In this document: piece after piece, positions 13,331 through 26,900 of the stretch
How positions within the stretch are numbered: the first letter of the stretch is position 1
How the letters are laid out: every line of letters starts with the position of its first letter
From: Siderastrea radians
Taxonomy: Eukaryota > Cnidaria > Anthozoa > Scleractinia > Rhizangiidae
Reading direction: 5' to 3'
Length of the DNA stretch: 64,000 nucleotides
NCBI GenBank assembly: GCA_964017195.1
Contig: OZ024890.1
Coordinates: forward strand, 19,477,701-19,541,700
The notes under the pieces: generated by a model
Database searches by the model: none
Told to the model about the DNA's origin: nothing
What the model saw: only the letters and a program-made list of their open reading frames with translations
Translations under genes and position numbers: made by a program

Positions 13331-14042
13331 CTTGTGGGAGAGGAATGGATTACTTGACGGACCCTCAGGACGTCTGCGGTGGAGGCTAAGGATAACACTG
13401 CAACAGACTAGCAACCCTTTCAGGTGGGCCGGAGAGCGACTGTACATTTCACCACAAACCAAAAGCAGAACGAGCATATGAGACAAGAGGCTTGAAATAA
13501 CTCCATGTTTATTGTCAAGAACAATACATTGCCAAGAATTCAAGCCAGTTTATTGATATTAAAAAGGCAAACAAAAAAACGTAATTTTATGTAAGTGCCT
13601 GTTTTCAGATTAACCTTTCTCACAGTCGATTTCACTGCTGTGAGGAGACTCGGGTTTTACAGACGTGATTCCCCGGCTACGATTCGCTTTTCATGAATCA
13701 CCATAATCACAAAACTATGAAAACTACTTCTTTGTTATTGTTTCATTTTTTTAAGAGAGTCAGTGTTTACTCTCTGATCTCATTTCATGCGCTAACTTTC
13801 TTCGACCATGGGCGAAACGTAGCCGGAGAATCTGCACGTTTGAGTCTGCACGGTGACAGTAAAATCACCTGTGAAAAACTTTTAAGTTAAAACTGCGAGG
13901 TCACGAGTAACAAGATACAAACTACCTATTCGTGATACGCGTAACATGTTCTTCCAGTTCTGACCCGAACCAAAGCGAACTGTTTATATCCAGTAGCTTC
14001 AGGAAAAGCTAAAGAAATTAGGATTTGTTGGACAGACTTTGA

Positions 14043-14200
14043 ACGACGTGACTCTGACGATGACTTCAGCTCAGATTGTCGAAACGACAGTCAATGTCAT
14101 CACAAACAGTCCTTCTCAGGACTACACTCACCCAGATGATCGATCATAATTTTACCTACTTACGATATGACTCCTGGGTTCAAACCATTTACAGATTTAG
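14043..14200. repeat. Dispersed repeat, uninterrupted copy
   Basis: The segment with GACTTCAGCTCAG, GTCCTTCTCAG and GGTTCAAACCATTTAC matches, in order, segments at 16400-16476 and 16843-16910 that flank the GATC island. The family is unknown. Confidence 0.5.
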
Positions 14201-14717
14201 AACGACGTTTTTTTTTTTAAGTCCAGAGGACAAGAATCTGGTAGACTCCATTTCGAGAACATTTGCACCTTTATTAAAACTACTGAAAAAAAAAGGCACA
14301 AGACTCCGTCCATAACTAAACGTTTTGGTCGCAGTTGGAAATAGATTATTTTATATAGTTAGTCATCCGTCCACACGAAGAGGATTGAATAATCTCCGAA
14401 ACTTTCAAAAACGCTTCTCAAAGTGGAGATTCTTGAAATAGGAGATTTTACGACCTACCATATTTTCACCTTTATTGACACAAATTGAATAATTAACGTA
14501 TTGATCGCGGAAAACCTGTTTACACACGGTCTGGTATGAGAATGCGGAGTGGGCTGGAAAGGGAGAGTGTCGTTTAATGGTATGGTATATACTTAAAGGG
14601 GCTATAACCCATACTCGATAAGTCAGTTACGACTGCGAGAGCACATTAAAAAGTGACGGCGGTCTTGTTGGAAGTTCTGAGAGAACCCAAAAAATGGTAT
14701 TGTGGGTGGGGTGCCAA

Positions 14718-14723
14718 TTTATT
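14718..14723 (-). terminator. Candidate poly(A) signal of BBS4
   Basis: AATAAA on the minus strand about 250 bp past the BBS4 stop at 14974. A second AATAAA on the same strand near 13507-13513 would serve the longer alternative 3' end. Confidence 0.45.
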
Positions 14724-14973
14724 TTTACCCCTTGCGGAGATTAAAAACAAATTTAGTAACTGACATGACTGTGGTTTAATCGGTGACTACGTAGGTTTTA
14801 TCAATAACGACCTGTTTGTACAAGGTTTAGAAAGGAGAAATTCATCAGCACATGTTCAATTTTAAAAAGCCTTCCGACAGTCTTCTTAAAACCGCATACA
14901 AACGCCTAAAAGGTCCGAAGAGCGCCCTCGTCACTTTTATGTGAGTCTCCCTCCCCTCCCTGGCTCTTGGCGT

Positions 14974-17900
14974 TTACACAAAAGAACCATCGTCTTGGAA
15001 AGAAGTGCTACTGCTGGCGACAGACTTGGCCACTGAAGGACCTTGGGATTGCGGCTTCGATCCACGCGATGATTGGCCAGCATCTCTTCCTTCCCATACC
15101 AGGCTCTCTCCGACTTGTAAAGTTGGGCCGAGTTTGCTGGCTACATCTACGAGCTATTGGGCATAAGCAAATAACAAGAGTCAAAGTAGAAGCGATAAGA
15201 GCTGGATACAATGTCAGAGGCTGCTTAAGAGGAGAAGTGTACCTGCATTATAAACAAATAAGATGGTTAATTTTAAGCCAGGTCGTGAATAAGAAGGATG
15301 TATCATTCAGTCGTGTAACGAGTATGGGGCGAAAAAAACATCTGTATCCCCCGCGAGGGTCTGACCTTTTGTAAACTGGTTGGATACTGGGAGACAAAGG
15401 CCGTTTTTCCAACTGTATCCGCGTATCTACTTAAAAATACAGTAATACTTTCAGTAATCAACCAAAAACCCAAGTAATATATTAGTAAAGCTTCATCTTT
15501 TGAGCGTGGACATCAGGTCCCGGGTGTTCAAAGAGCGGATAACTCTATCCACCGGATAAACTATGCACTATCCAGTGGATAGTGAACTTTGTTATTTGTC
15601 CGCTGCATGGATAGCAATTTATCCGGTGGATAGCGCCATCCACCCTTTGAACAGCCATGCCCAGCGTATCAGTGTATCCAGCCTTTTCAGGGGTGAATAT
15701 ACTTCCACAGCTCTCTCCTCCGCAGAGGCTCCTGCTAGTAAACGTCAGTGGACCACATACCTCTTGGTCGATGTCGCTCCCCTTAACTGATCTGAGCGAC
15801 TCCATTTTTCGCTCGTAAATGTTGAATTGTTTAGCGGCTTCTTTCCTTTCCCCCGAGTTATACAGGAAAATGCTAAAGTTCAAGTTAATTGATGGATCGG
15901 TACTGAAAAATCAAGAAAAGGTTACATTATTAGAAACAGAGAGGTTTAGGGTCAAGCTTGTTTGAATCTAAGTACAGTCGAAGCTCTCGTAAGCGACCAC
16001 CTCGGGAATTCAAAAAAGTGGTCGCAACTAGAACTGGTCACTTACCAGAATGGACTCTCATAAGCGACCATGTGATAAAACAATAGAGTATTTTTGCGCA
16101 GTTTATGACTATGTGGCAAAGGCAGATCTTAGCAAGGGTTGTTGGAATCCCCCAAAAAAACATGGGGCAACCCCGCATTTCCAGATATAAATGAGCTTAA
16201 ATTTGGAAAGAAAATATTCTAGATTGTTAAGTATTTTAAAGCTTTTTAGAATTATGGTAACCGTGCTTAATTATCTCTGAAGAATACGTGGTTACCCACA
16301 ATTTTCGTTTTGGATTCCAATAGCCCTTGCTATGAGGTCCTTTAATTTTCCCGCATAGTTACGAACTGTGAAAATATACTTCTGTATTAACTCTCCTCTT
16401 GACTCAGAGCATGACTTCCACTCAGGCTGTGTAACGTCAGCCAGTATTGCCAACAACAGCCCTTCTCAACACTAGCTCTAGTAAAAATCCTATAATGATG
16501 CTACAGGATTTCCTAGGATCCTGTAGGATCATGTAAGATTACACAGGATTCTACCAAGGCTCTTAAATGGCAATGATCCCTATCATGTTTTATAGAATCC
16601 TACTAAGAATCCCATAAAATCTTTTAGGATCCTGCATAGGATCCTACACAAGGATCCTTGACGATCTTTGCAAGGACCTTATGGATCTTTGCAGGATCCT
16701 CAGAGATCGTTGCAGAATCCTCAAGGATCTTTGAAAGATTACGCAAGATCCTTGAAGATCTTTGAGGATTATAGGTGAAGATCCTTAAGGGTCCCCCTCA
16801 AGATCTTCAAAGATCCTTCCAAGATTTTCACCAGGGACACTCAGCCAGACGACCATACAATTAAAACAGACCACAGAGACTCCAGGGATCAAACCATTTA
16901 CTATCTGTAATTAGTAAATACTTCACTCTTTCTGCCTTACTTGTCTAACGTGGCTGCCTGCTCGTAGGCATGCCTTGCATTTTCCTGGTCTTCTAAATGC
17001 GTCAGAGCCACTGCAATAACGTCAGACAAAGAGAGAAATAATAAATCTTAATTCTACAAGCATTTCTTCCTTGGTGAGTGCTCAGTGTGGCCTTACACTG
17101 TATGCTATTTCTACCCTTTAAGATACCCTTGTTGTCTCGGGGATTCTGTGGTGCAGCAGCCATGCACGAGATTTTTCATTGCATACTTTTTTTAACAGTT
17201 TGCTGTCAAAAAGAGAAACATTCCTGATGCCCCATAAGCCCCTATTCTGCTCGAAATTCTGCCGACAGAAAGTGAAAAAACTTGCCCATGTTGTTTGTGA
17301 AACAAAAAGTGTTGTGTCATACATGCGCTTATTTAAAAGAACAAACAATACCTGAGGATAATCGAACCCCAGACCTCACCTTGACCATTGCAGGCCTCTG
17401 CAAACCATGGACCCACTATAAAGACCCACTATGGACTCATTATAAAGACCCAAGATAATGTCATTAATAGCACAAGGGCTGGCTTATGATGTGGACAACA
17501 CTTGCTTGTTTCCAGAGAAACCCAAGTGAAAACAGTCAAACACCTACTTGCAAGCAGCATAAACAGCTGACCGTGCTTTGGTTTGAGGGTGATTGCTGCA
17601 CTGAGAAAATGAAATGCTGAAGCGTATCTAACAGAAGTTAAGGACAAAGCATTGATTAATTCCTGGGGTGCTCTTAGCACATTTGCATAAAAACAAGTTG
17701 CCAAGGTTACTACTTCTGTCTATTTTTAGCATGTTTCAAGGAGCTTGGAAAAACAAAAGTTCCTAGTGGAGCAACATACTCAAGAATTAGAGAAACAATG
17801 CAAGGCCCTTTCCAGGGTCATGCTATGTACCCTATACACACAAAGGTGCGTATATGTACATACATTACCTCGGATCAACGACTTTGCATCTAAATTTACC

Positions 17901-20900
17901 GCACGCTCAAAGTACCTCATAATCATTGGATGAAGGAGTGCTTGCAATGCTGTCATGTTTTTTTTTCATATTTGATTGCTTGTTTGCTTGTTTTTGCAAA
18001 AGACCACACTGCTGAGTCCATTTGAAAGATAATTATGGTCATAACTTTCCTTATGACAATATGCTATTTCCTTTGGAGATCCACTGTTAGACTACCCTAT
18101 TATTGTAACACTTAGTTCCAATACAAGGATACTGTTGCATTGTGAGATGAATCAGTCCCAAGTTGTAGAGGATTTTCCATTCAAATGGTGCCATGTATGT
18201 TGCTCGCTTGAGACAGCTGATGGCCTAAAAGGTGAAACACAGTCATTTTAAAAAAGCAGTTAAATTTTCCCATTATGTCAGGTTAACACCAGCAGCTAGG
18301 AAGAGAGCCGCACATGGGATGGGTCACATGTCCATTACATTTCACAGAGAATAAATCAGTCATTCATACCCAAGAAGTTACCATTCAGTGATGCAGTTGT
18401 GGGGGCAGCAACACGACATTTTCAGAGAAAATTAAAAACTTGATTATCATCTCAAGGAATTTCTGGTTTAATGCTAACCATCCCTGGTTTCAGCCCCTAG
18501 GTAATATACCTTGAAATGATAAAAAGTGGTAGACCAGTTTTGGTGGTCAAAAGATATTTTTGAGGTCAGAAAGCGACAAAGTTCTTCAACTCACTGCCAC
18601 ATATTTCTTTTTGCCAAAGAAGCACATTCCAATGTTGTTCCACAAGTGGGGTGATTCGGGCGTGGCCGCTGCAGCTATTCTGTACTTAGTAAGGGCAACA
18701 TCGTAGTCACCATGGGACTGAATCATGGATCCTGCACCAAGAATAGCCTAGAAACATCAAAGAAAAAATAAATTATATTATTATATAGACAAGAGTGTTT
18801 TAGTGGAAAATAGACCACTCGGAAAGTTCATACAAAACTACATCCGGGGCTCGAGTGGCATAGTTTCCATATCCTCACTAGTGAGGATACCTTTTACGCT
18901 GTTGTGTTACACTGTTCATGTTGCTTGTGCAAAAATAGTACCCTTGTCCACGCAAAAAAAGAGAAAATTACACAGCCGCTTGAAGATATGAATTTTATTT
19001 TCGAGTGGTAGAAAACAATATTTTACTCACTTGCTGTGCTCGTTCGTAAAATACTGTTTTTACCACTTGAAAATGAAATTCATATCTTCGTGCCACCATA
19101 TAATATCTTTTATGTGTTATATTGGTCACTCAATATATTACCTTGACATTACTTGGATCATACGTCAGTGCATTTCCAAGATACTCAAAAGCCTTTGAAG
19201 TCTGGCCCAGCTGAAAAATACCAAGCAAAAAGATATTGATCTTAGTTTAAAAAATGAGAGAGAGGATGAAATGACAAAAATGAGCACCTGATTATTTGCA
19301 TTTACCTGAAGGTAAAGAAGTCCAAGTGTGGTCATTAGGTCAGGATTTTCTGGTGAGAATCTGCAGACAGTGCAAAAATATGATGACTAAAAATTAAATG
19401 TCCCAGGCATTGAAATCTTGTAGTAAAAAATCCTCTGTTAAAAATTACACCAAATGAGTCTGTATTTTTCAAGTTTATTACAGAATCTGATAGATGATGC
19501 CAAAAATCTAACAACTAGATTTTCTGCAAACAAACAAAAGCCAATTTTTACATCTGGTTTGAAAACAGCCCTGTTCCCATGGTTTGGGTAATGTGCAACT
19601 GGCAACAAACCATCAAAATACAATATTAAAATATCTTTGGTTATACTTGAATCCTGTCAATGCTGTGCACCAGGAACAAACTGATTGAAAATAAAAGTAA
19701 CTATTGCATACTGGTCTATGAAACTAAGTTCAACCACCATATTTATTAGAATTATAGAGCAGTAAAGAAGAAGAGTTGATAAAGGGAATGATGGCGAGTG
19801 TGGAGGAAATGCGCCGATCAATTCGAAATAATTCACTTCCATCAATTCGCGATCAATTCGCATACCCCACGCATTTGACTGTGCATTGCGCCCACGGAGG
19901 GGGGAATTTGAACGTTGCACTGGAAGGATGGGGAATTTGAACCGGATTTATCTCTTGTTCTGACGTAATAGGCCCGTGAGTTTTTTTCGATTTTTTTGCA
20001 GGGTTTGACGGATTTACAAGATAGAATTTCGCCTTTTTTAGTGAATAACTCTTTTCGTTAAAAGAAGTTTGAAGGTGTCATTACAGCATATCTCTCTCTG
20101 AAAGGCATGTAAAGTGTTTGATTGAAGACAAAATTTGTCTTTGAGGAGAGATAGTTCACTACTAATTGGTGGGGCATTTGAACGGCTTTTTTGCGCTGAG
20201 GGGAGGGAATCTGAACAAGCCAATCTTCAAAAGTTCAAATGCCGGGGGGAGGGGGGGGAATATGTTGAACTTTCAAATTGATCGGCGTATGCCACACGTA
20301 TGAGACTAAAAGTGAACTGTTTAATGCATCCCAAGTCCAAATTGCAGAAAACTTCTCTAAGCAATTGCCCTTTAGCACTCTATGGGTGCATTATTTTGGG
20401 ACTATTCCAGAATAGGATTACTCAGAATAGACGGTTTTTGTGTACTTTTCCAAGGGGGCTACTCTGTTTTCAGAATGAACAGAATATCATTCCATTCATT
20501 CTAGTGCCAATCTATAGCAGAATGAACGGAATGAAAGGAATACCATTTATTTGGAATAGACAGAATAGAATATGCGTTCTTTTGGGAAATTTTTGGCGGG
20601 AAATCCTACGCAGCAGCAGACATAGTAGTAGTTCTCAGGTCACCTACACCAAGGGTATTCCATTTTCAGAAGGAGCGTTCTTTTCGAAATTGAAATTCCG
20701 CTTATCCTGTTATTCCTAAACCAGAATAAGAATAGCCAGAATAGTCCCAGAAGAATGCACCCTACATATATTAAGATGTGAAGGATTAATTAAAGAAAGA
20801 ACTCACTCTTTTGCTCTCTTGAAATATCAGTGGATGATTCTAGCATTCTTTATTAAGATGTGAAAGATTAAAAAATGAACTCACTCTATTGCTCTCTTGA

Positions 20901-23900
20901 AAATATCAATGGCTGATTCTGTATCACCCTCTAGGAGCAGAACTTTCCCCAGCTGAATGAATGATGCATCATGGCGATGGTACTGCAAAGCATGCTTCAA
21001 ACACTCCTTAGCCTAGGACAGCAACAGTAATTACAGGCATTCAGCTGTTAAAAATCACTTCCAGGGTATTAAATGTGGTTAATTTCTGGGTTTTTCATTA
21101 ACACATGAATTCTTAGGGGCCGATTACATGAGGCGCGCTGGCCCAGTTAGCCGGGCTGGCTCGCTTTGCTGAGATCTCGGCACGTCTGTGAAACACACTA
21201 AAAATCAACTTCGCGATTACATGGAAAAATCTCAGTCCAGCCAGGTGGGATCCCAGTATCGCGATGCCGGGATCCCAGCTAGACGGGTTGAAAATTTACC
21301 ATGTAATCGCGATTGCTGGGCCAACACTTTTTTGTCACTAAATTTCACTTCAGAGCAAAATAGATCACCAGAAGGTCAATATTTCTCTCTATATATAACA
21401 CATAAAGGCTTATCAGACCATAAAGCTACATAAAACAGAAAATAATACACCAAAATAATGGATTAGCAAGAGTAAAATCACTCAATTCATTCTCTTTGAG
21501 GTAGCCATCTTTTCACACGACAGTTTCTAAATTTAGCCGCACGCAGGCTGGCTCGCCTCATGTAATACCGGGCTGAACAGTCATCTCGGCAAACTGAGCC
21601 AGCCCGGCTAACCGGGCCAGCCCGCCTCATGTAATCGGCCCCTTAAGCTCAAAATTTTACAAGTGGTGGTTTTTTCAATGTTGTCAATCACCATAGCAGA
21701 AGTCACAGAAAATGAGGAAGTTTCAGCTTAATGGATGATGTTCATGAACACACTATAATTTGTTGGTGGATTATTACAATCACTGACATTATTACAATCA
21801 ACCGAGGGAAATATGGTAATTGTTACTAATAGTTAAATGGGTTTTGAACATCAGAGTAAATTGAGTGTCATCGAATTGTCTAAAAGGTGAGAAGAAATAC
21901 ATATAAAGAAAATTTATGGAATTTAAAATTGTACCTCAATACAGTGGATTACATAATGCTTGGTTCAATAATTAAATTTTGAATTAATTTATACGTACGT
22001 TTTACGTTAACATAATTATCATACGAAAATAATAAGTCTACTGAACACTTTTTAGTCTACCTTTTCGAAATCCTTCATATACACATAGCAGACTCCTAAA
22101 AGAAAATAATTAAGAGATATAAGAGCTAAATTATAAATCACAAACAAATTTTCCAAAATATGGCATTTCACATCAATTACTCCAATAGTTTATTTTTTTA
22201 CTGTAAACATGGACCTTGTCAATTGTCCCATAAATTCTTCTCAATTAAGTCATGTGATATCAAATGCAAGAATCTAGAGGGATACTCACCAAGAGGAAAG
22301 ACAGTTTGAAATGATTAAGTTATCATTGACAGTATTCCTTAGTTCAAAAATTGACATATAAAATACAAAAAATAAATAAATATTAAATAGAATCTCTGTA
22401 AGGACTATGAATAAATTAGGCCAAGAACACGGCTTACCTTGATTGTGATAGATTTCCTGAATACAAGAAAATGCAGAGAAATTTATGGTTACATAGTTTA
22501 TACATGTATAAATAAACAACATAAAATAATATATAAAGTATCAACTCATTATATCAATAAAAATTGTATGATACCAGCCTACATTAATTTTGATATTAAT
22601 TAAAAGCGGTTTCAATTTTTCTTTAGGAGTGGCCTGACTCTCACATGCAAACACCTCCAAGTCCCTCAAGCAGTTGGACCTTCATAAAATCCCATGTGGT
22701 TCACATCTCATATAAAATGCTATAATTGGAATCTCTCTGTCTCAAAAAAACTATCATGTCATAAGCAACCGTCTTTCCACAACCCCACAGTTAATACCAT
22801 GGATGCCTGATTCACAATGTTAATTTAAAGAGTTTAATAACAAGAGCTGCAATGAGGTGATTTGACCATAAATCAAAATTACCAGTACTCAAAATTTAGC
22901 TCTTTTTTGGCATACAGGCTACACACTGGTTAACTTAAGTGTGACATGTAAGAATTATATTTCCCTTGAATTTTAATTTAGTTTAATAATATTAAATGTT
23001 TTGCATGAAGGTTTGAATCCAAAGTCAGAATACCATAACACTTTCTCAAGAAACATCCATCAACATACCCAGTCTTTGGTGCTCAGTTTTGCAGCTTCAT
23101 TGTAAACTTCAAGAGCAGCTTTGTGGCGAGCAAGAAGAAAACTGACAAAAATCAAAAAATAAATTATTAGCATCTAATCACTTTTCCGATAAAAATCTCT
23201 CAAATAACATACTGGTACCTAACATTATAATGATCCATAACTTTTAAGACTTTTTAAACCAAAACACCCAAACTTTCGAGGAAAACATAATTTGTGAACG
23301 GATGCTTTTTGACATGACATTATTGATTACTTGGTAAACTAAGCAAAATGATGAAAACTGTGAGGCCATTCTTCAATAAAGTCTATATCATTGTACACAG
23401 TAGAGTTCTAGAGATTCAAGGTGGTATACTTTCATACAGTCGAGCAATCAGAAGGAAACCACAATATCAGTGGTATATCTGCTGACAGAGCAACACACTT
23501 CACAAAAGCAGTTCTGCAGCAATCTTCATGGACACTCACAGAGATCTTGCCACTTGCTTAAGGTTGTCAGCACTTTGTGGGTTGATCTGCACAGTCCTCT
23601 GAAAGAGATCCAGTGACTCCTGGATTTGACCCTCTTGACGAAGAATTAATGCTAAAAAGGAATAGGAATGGATTTTAAGTTTCCAGTTTCAGTGTGTGTC
23701 TCATACTGAAAGACCTGTTCACATTTTCACTTCCTTCTTAGTTAACATAAAGAAGTTCTGACTAATTTGCATCTGTGGATAAAACACATTTCAAAACATT
23801 TCATTTGCACTTTCCTGTGGAGGTTGAGGTTGGTTTATCTGAAGAGTGGTAATTTGAGCTCGATTTCTGGTTTCACTTTTTGATTGTTGGCAAGAAACAT

Positions 23901-26900
23901 AAGAAACCTTGCTCCAAACTATCTCTCTCTATCCAGGTGCATAAACCGGTACCAAACAAAAGATGCTGGGATAGAACCAGCAAAAGGGCTAACATCTCAT
24001 CCAGGATTGACTAGACAACATGTACTTCACGTAACTCTGGAACGTGGCTTCATGTTACAGAAACTGGGTTAAGCACTCCATCCAGTCACATGGGTGGGGG
24101 AGGGGGACAGGGAAGTGGAGAGGATGGGAAGCAAGATCCCCAAGGTGGTGGGAAGTGGTAGAAAAAGGGAAGAATTACACAACATTGTGTAACATTTCAT
24201 GTTGAAACAGCACAAAGAGGTGGGAGTCAACAAAAAAGGGCAGGAAGCAGTTAGCTCGGACCCCTTACCCTCTGGGCAAGGGGTCCAAGCTAACTGCTTC
24301 CTGCTTGACTCTTTATTTGCTTGACTCTTTGCTTGTCTCTGTAAAGAAACTATGGTGCTGCTTTGGTCAGTCAATTTGCTCTAATGAAGGGCTAACACTT
24401 GAAACGTCAGCTTTTGAATTTCTTTATGGGGGCTAATTTACCTTAAGTTATCAACTCAGTTGAAAGATCCAAATTTGTGTGTGACAGTGTCAAAGTTGAC
24501 CCTTAGGCTACTAAATAACTCATTCCCAAAACTTAATATTCATAACCCCAGTGTGGCCTTTTCCTTAGGGTTTCTTTCTTTAATGTGATCACTGTGGACT
24601 CTGTTTATTTAGGACAATTTTCAAGTTGTTTAATACCTATGTTATGTTGCATGTGATTCATGCATTTCTAAATCAAAAACGAGACATAACATGATTTATC
24701 CGGAAGCAAAAAGTCCTTCCAGGTAGGCAAGCCTAGGTGTTTACACATATATGAGAAAAAAGTTGTCCTGGCTACCAAGAAAATTTTACCCCTCCTACCA
24801 AGGCAAGACAACTTCCCCACCCCAAAGACTTCTCACCTCCCAAGATTTGTTGAATACTATCCTCATATAAACAGTTTGTTGAATTTTTTTGACTAAAGAT
24901 ATAAGTAAAAAGTTAGCCTGCCCATTGGGAGGGAGGCTGTCTCAGATACACAGAACAACTTTTCTTCCAAATAAATGCTAGTCAAAGACATTGAATAAAA
25001 TTGAAATCTGTTGATTACCTTGGACATACAAAGCATATTCACACATTCCTTGAGATTCCTTCAGTTGTTCGCTTATAAGGGACTAAAAGTAAACAAAAAA
25101 AAAGGACTGACATGGCATGGAAAGGTACAAGACTTATTTAGCCAAATCAATTTTACTGAATCAGATAAATCACTGAAATAGATTTGCAATGACTAACCTT
25201 ACATCGATCAAACTCCTTTCTGACAAAATGCAAATGGATAAGCCAGTTCTTTCTCTCATAAACAGGTAATTCAGGAGCTAAAAAACAAATTGAAAGTACT
25301 TTTTATGCTTAATTTTCAATGGTGAACAAGTAAGTATGATATTCCTCGCAAAGGGATGGCTTAGTGAGGTTCATAAATCTGTCATCACTAGCACTAAGAG
25401 GACCCCAAATCTTGGGCAAAGGTCCTCAATAGTATGTTAAAATATGCATTTTTATCTACCCAAATTTTGGGTGAAGGTCTTCAACAGGAATATAATAACA
25501 GGAATTTAGTGCTAGTTAAGTTAGCCAAATTTTGGGCAAAGGTCTTCAATTACCTTCTTATTGTTAGCATAATTATGCGTTGTCATGAATTATAAATTTA
25601 GACCTTATGTAAGGTGCCCAAATTTTGGGTGAGGGTACCCAATTAGAACATGTGTCCTTATCAACTAAATTAATCACTTTGAATAAAAAGTTCTTATACT
25701 CTAAAGGTCATATGAAGCCAGGCAGGTAACATCGCACACGCATGTTTGAACCTGGAGATCAAATCTGCCCCAACTGTATATATGATCTGTTCACATATTA
25801 AAGCCTTATCTATCCTATTTTGTTGCTCATCAAGACTTCAAATCATTAATCGCTATAGACTCACGATTCAAGGTTCTTTGATTCAAGCATTGCTTGTTAT
25901 TAAAAGCTAATCGTATTTTCTCGATTAAACGCCAGAAGTGTTTATTTAAAACCAGACATTGTAGACCCGGCGTTTATTTGAACCCGGCATTTATTCAGGG
26001 AATTTTCACCATTTATGACAGCGTTAATTTTTGTGGTCTTTACTGCTGTAAGCGAACTAATTTTGCAGGAAAATGTAGGAAAAAGGTAAGAAAAACAGGA
26101 ACCAAATGTGACCAATTTCGTCTCTAACCGATAATAAAAATACAAAACAAGGCGGGAGAATTGTATGCTAAGTACAGTGTAGAGTACATTGTGTAGTTCC
26201 AGAAAATATCCATACTCCCCCCACGGAAGGTTTTTTGTTTTGCACCCCCACACCCCCCAGGAAATTCCAGTTAAGCTTCATACTGTCCTTCTAATAGTTT
26301 GGCTTTTAAATCCCCCCTCCCCCTAGGAATTTCCAATGACCTTCCGTGGGGGTAGTATGGATAATTTCTGGAACCACACATTACTCCAACTCCCTTTAGC
26401 TGGAATGAGCGAAAAAATTGAACTAAATTGAATTGAGTTGAAAAGTTGGAACTGTCTTTCAATGACAATTATTAGTGAAGGAACAGTTTCAAATAAACAC
26501 TCTAAAACTAGGATTTTTGAATTAAGATAACCATTCCTTGTTTTTAGTTCTCACATTCTCAAATTAGGAAATGTAACCTTGATTTTAAACTTTAATTTAA
26601 GAATATTTTTTTCTCAAAACTATGACACAAAATTAAGAAATGTGATCTTGATTTTAAACTTCATTTTAAGAATAATTTTCTTCTCAAAACTATGACACGA
26701 AATTAAGAAATGTGATCTTGATTTTAAACTTCATTTAAAGAACAAATTTGATCTTAAATCTAAGGCACAAAAAGAAGAAAAAACTCTTATTATAAGAATA
26801 AGTATGATCGTGTCTTAATCGTCGTCTTAAAATAACAACGTGCTGGCTTTCTCGACACGCACTTCGCTCGACTTGGCGATGGAACACGCGTAGCAAAGAA

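Noticed and set aside
14967..15374. 135-codon plus-strand ORF
   Set aside because: It is the antisense shadow of the last BBS4 exon (14974-15153), whose minus-strand reading matches BBS4.
15545..15883. 112-codon continuous ORF as the BBS4 C-terminus
   Set aside because: Beyond GACCAAGAG it reads through a GTATGT donor into a palindromic MITE. Splicing to 15153 instead gives the conserved [13 protein letters not shown].
20300..20719. 139-codon plus-strand ORF
   Set aside because: It lies mostly within a short inverted-repeat MITE, with no coding signature.
24240..24303. microRNA precursor
   Set aside because: The ~3-nt loop and the near-complete pairing are unlike a typical pre-miRNA; a fold-back repeat is likelier.
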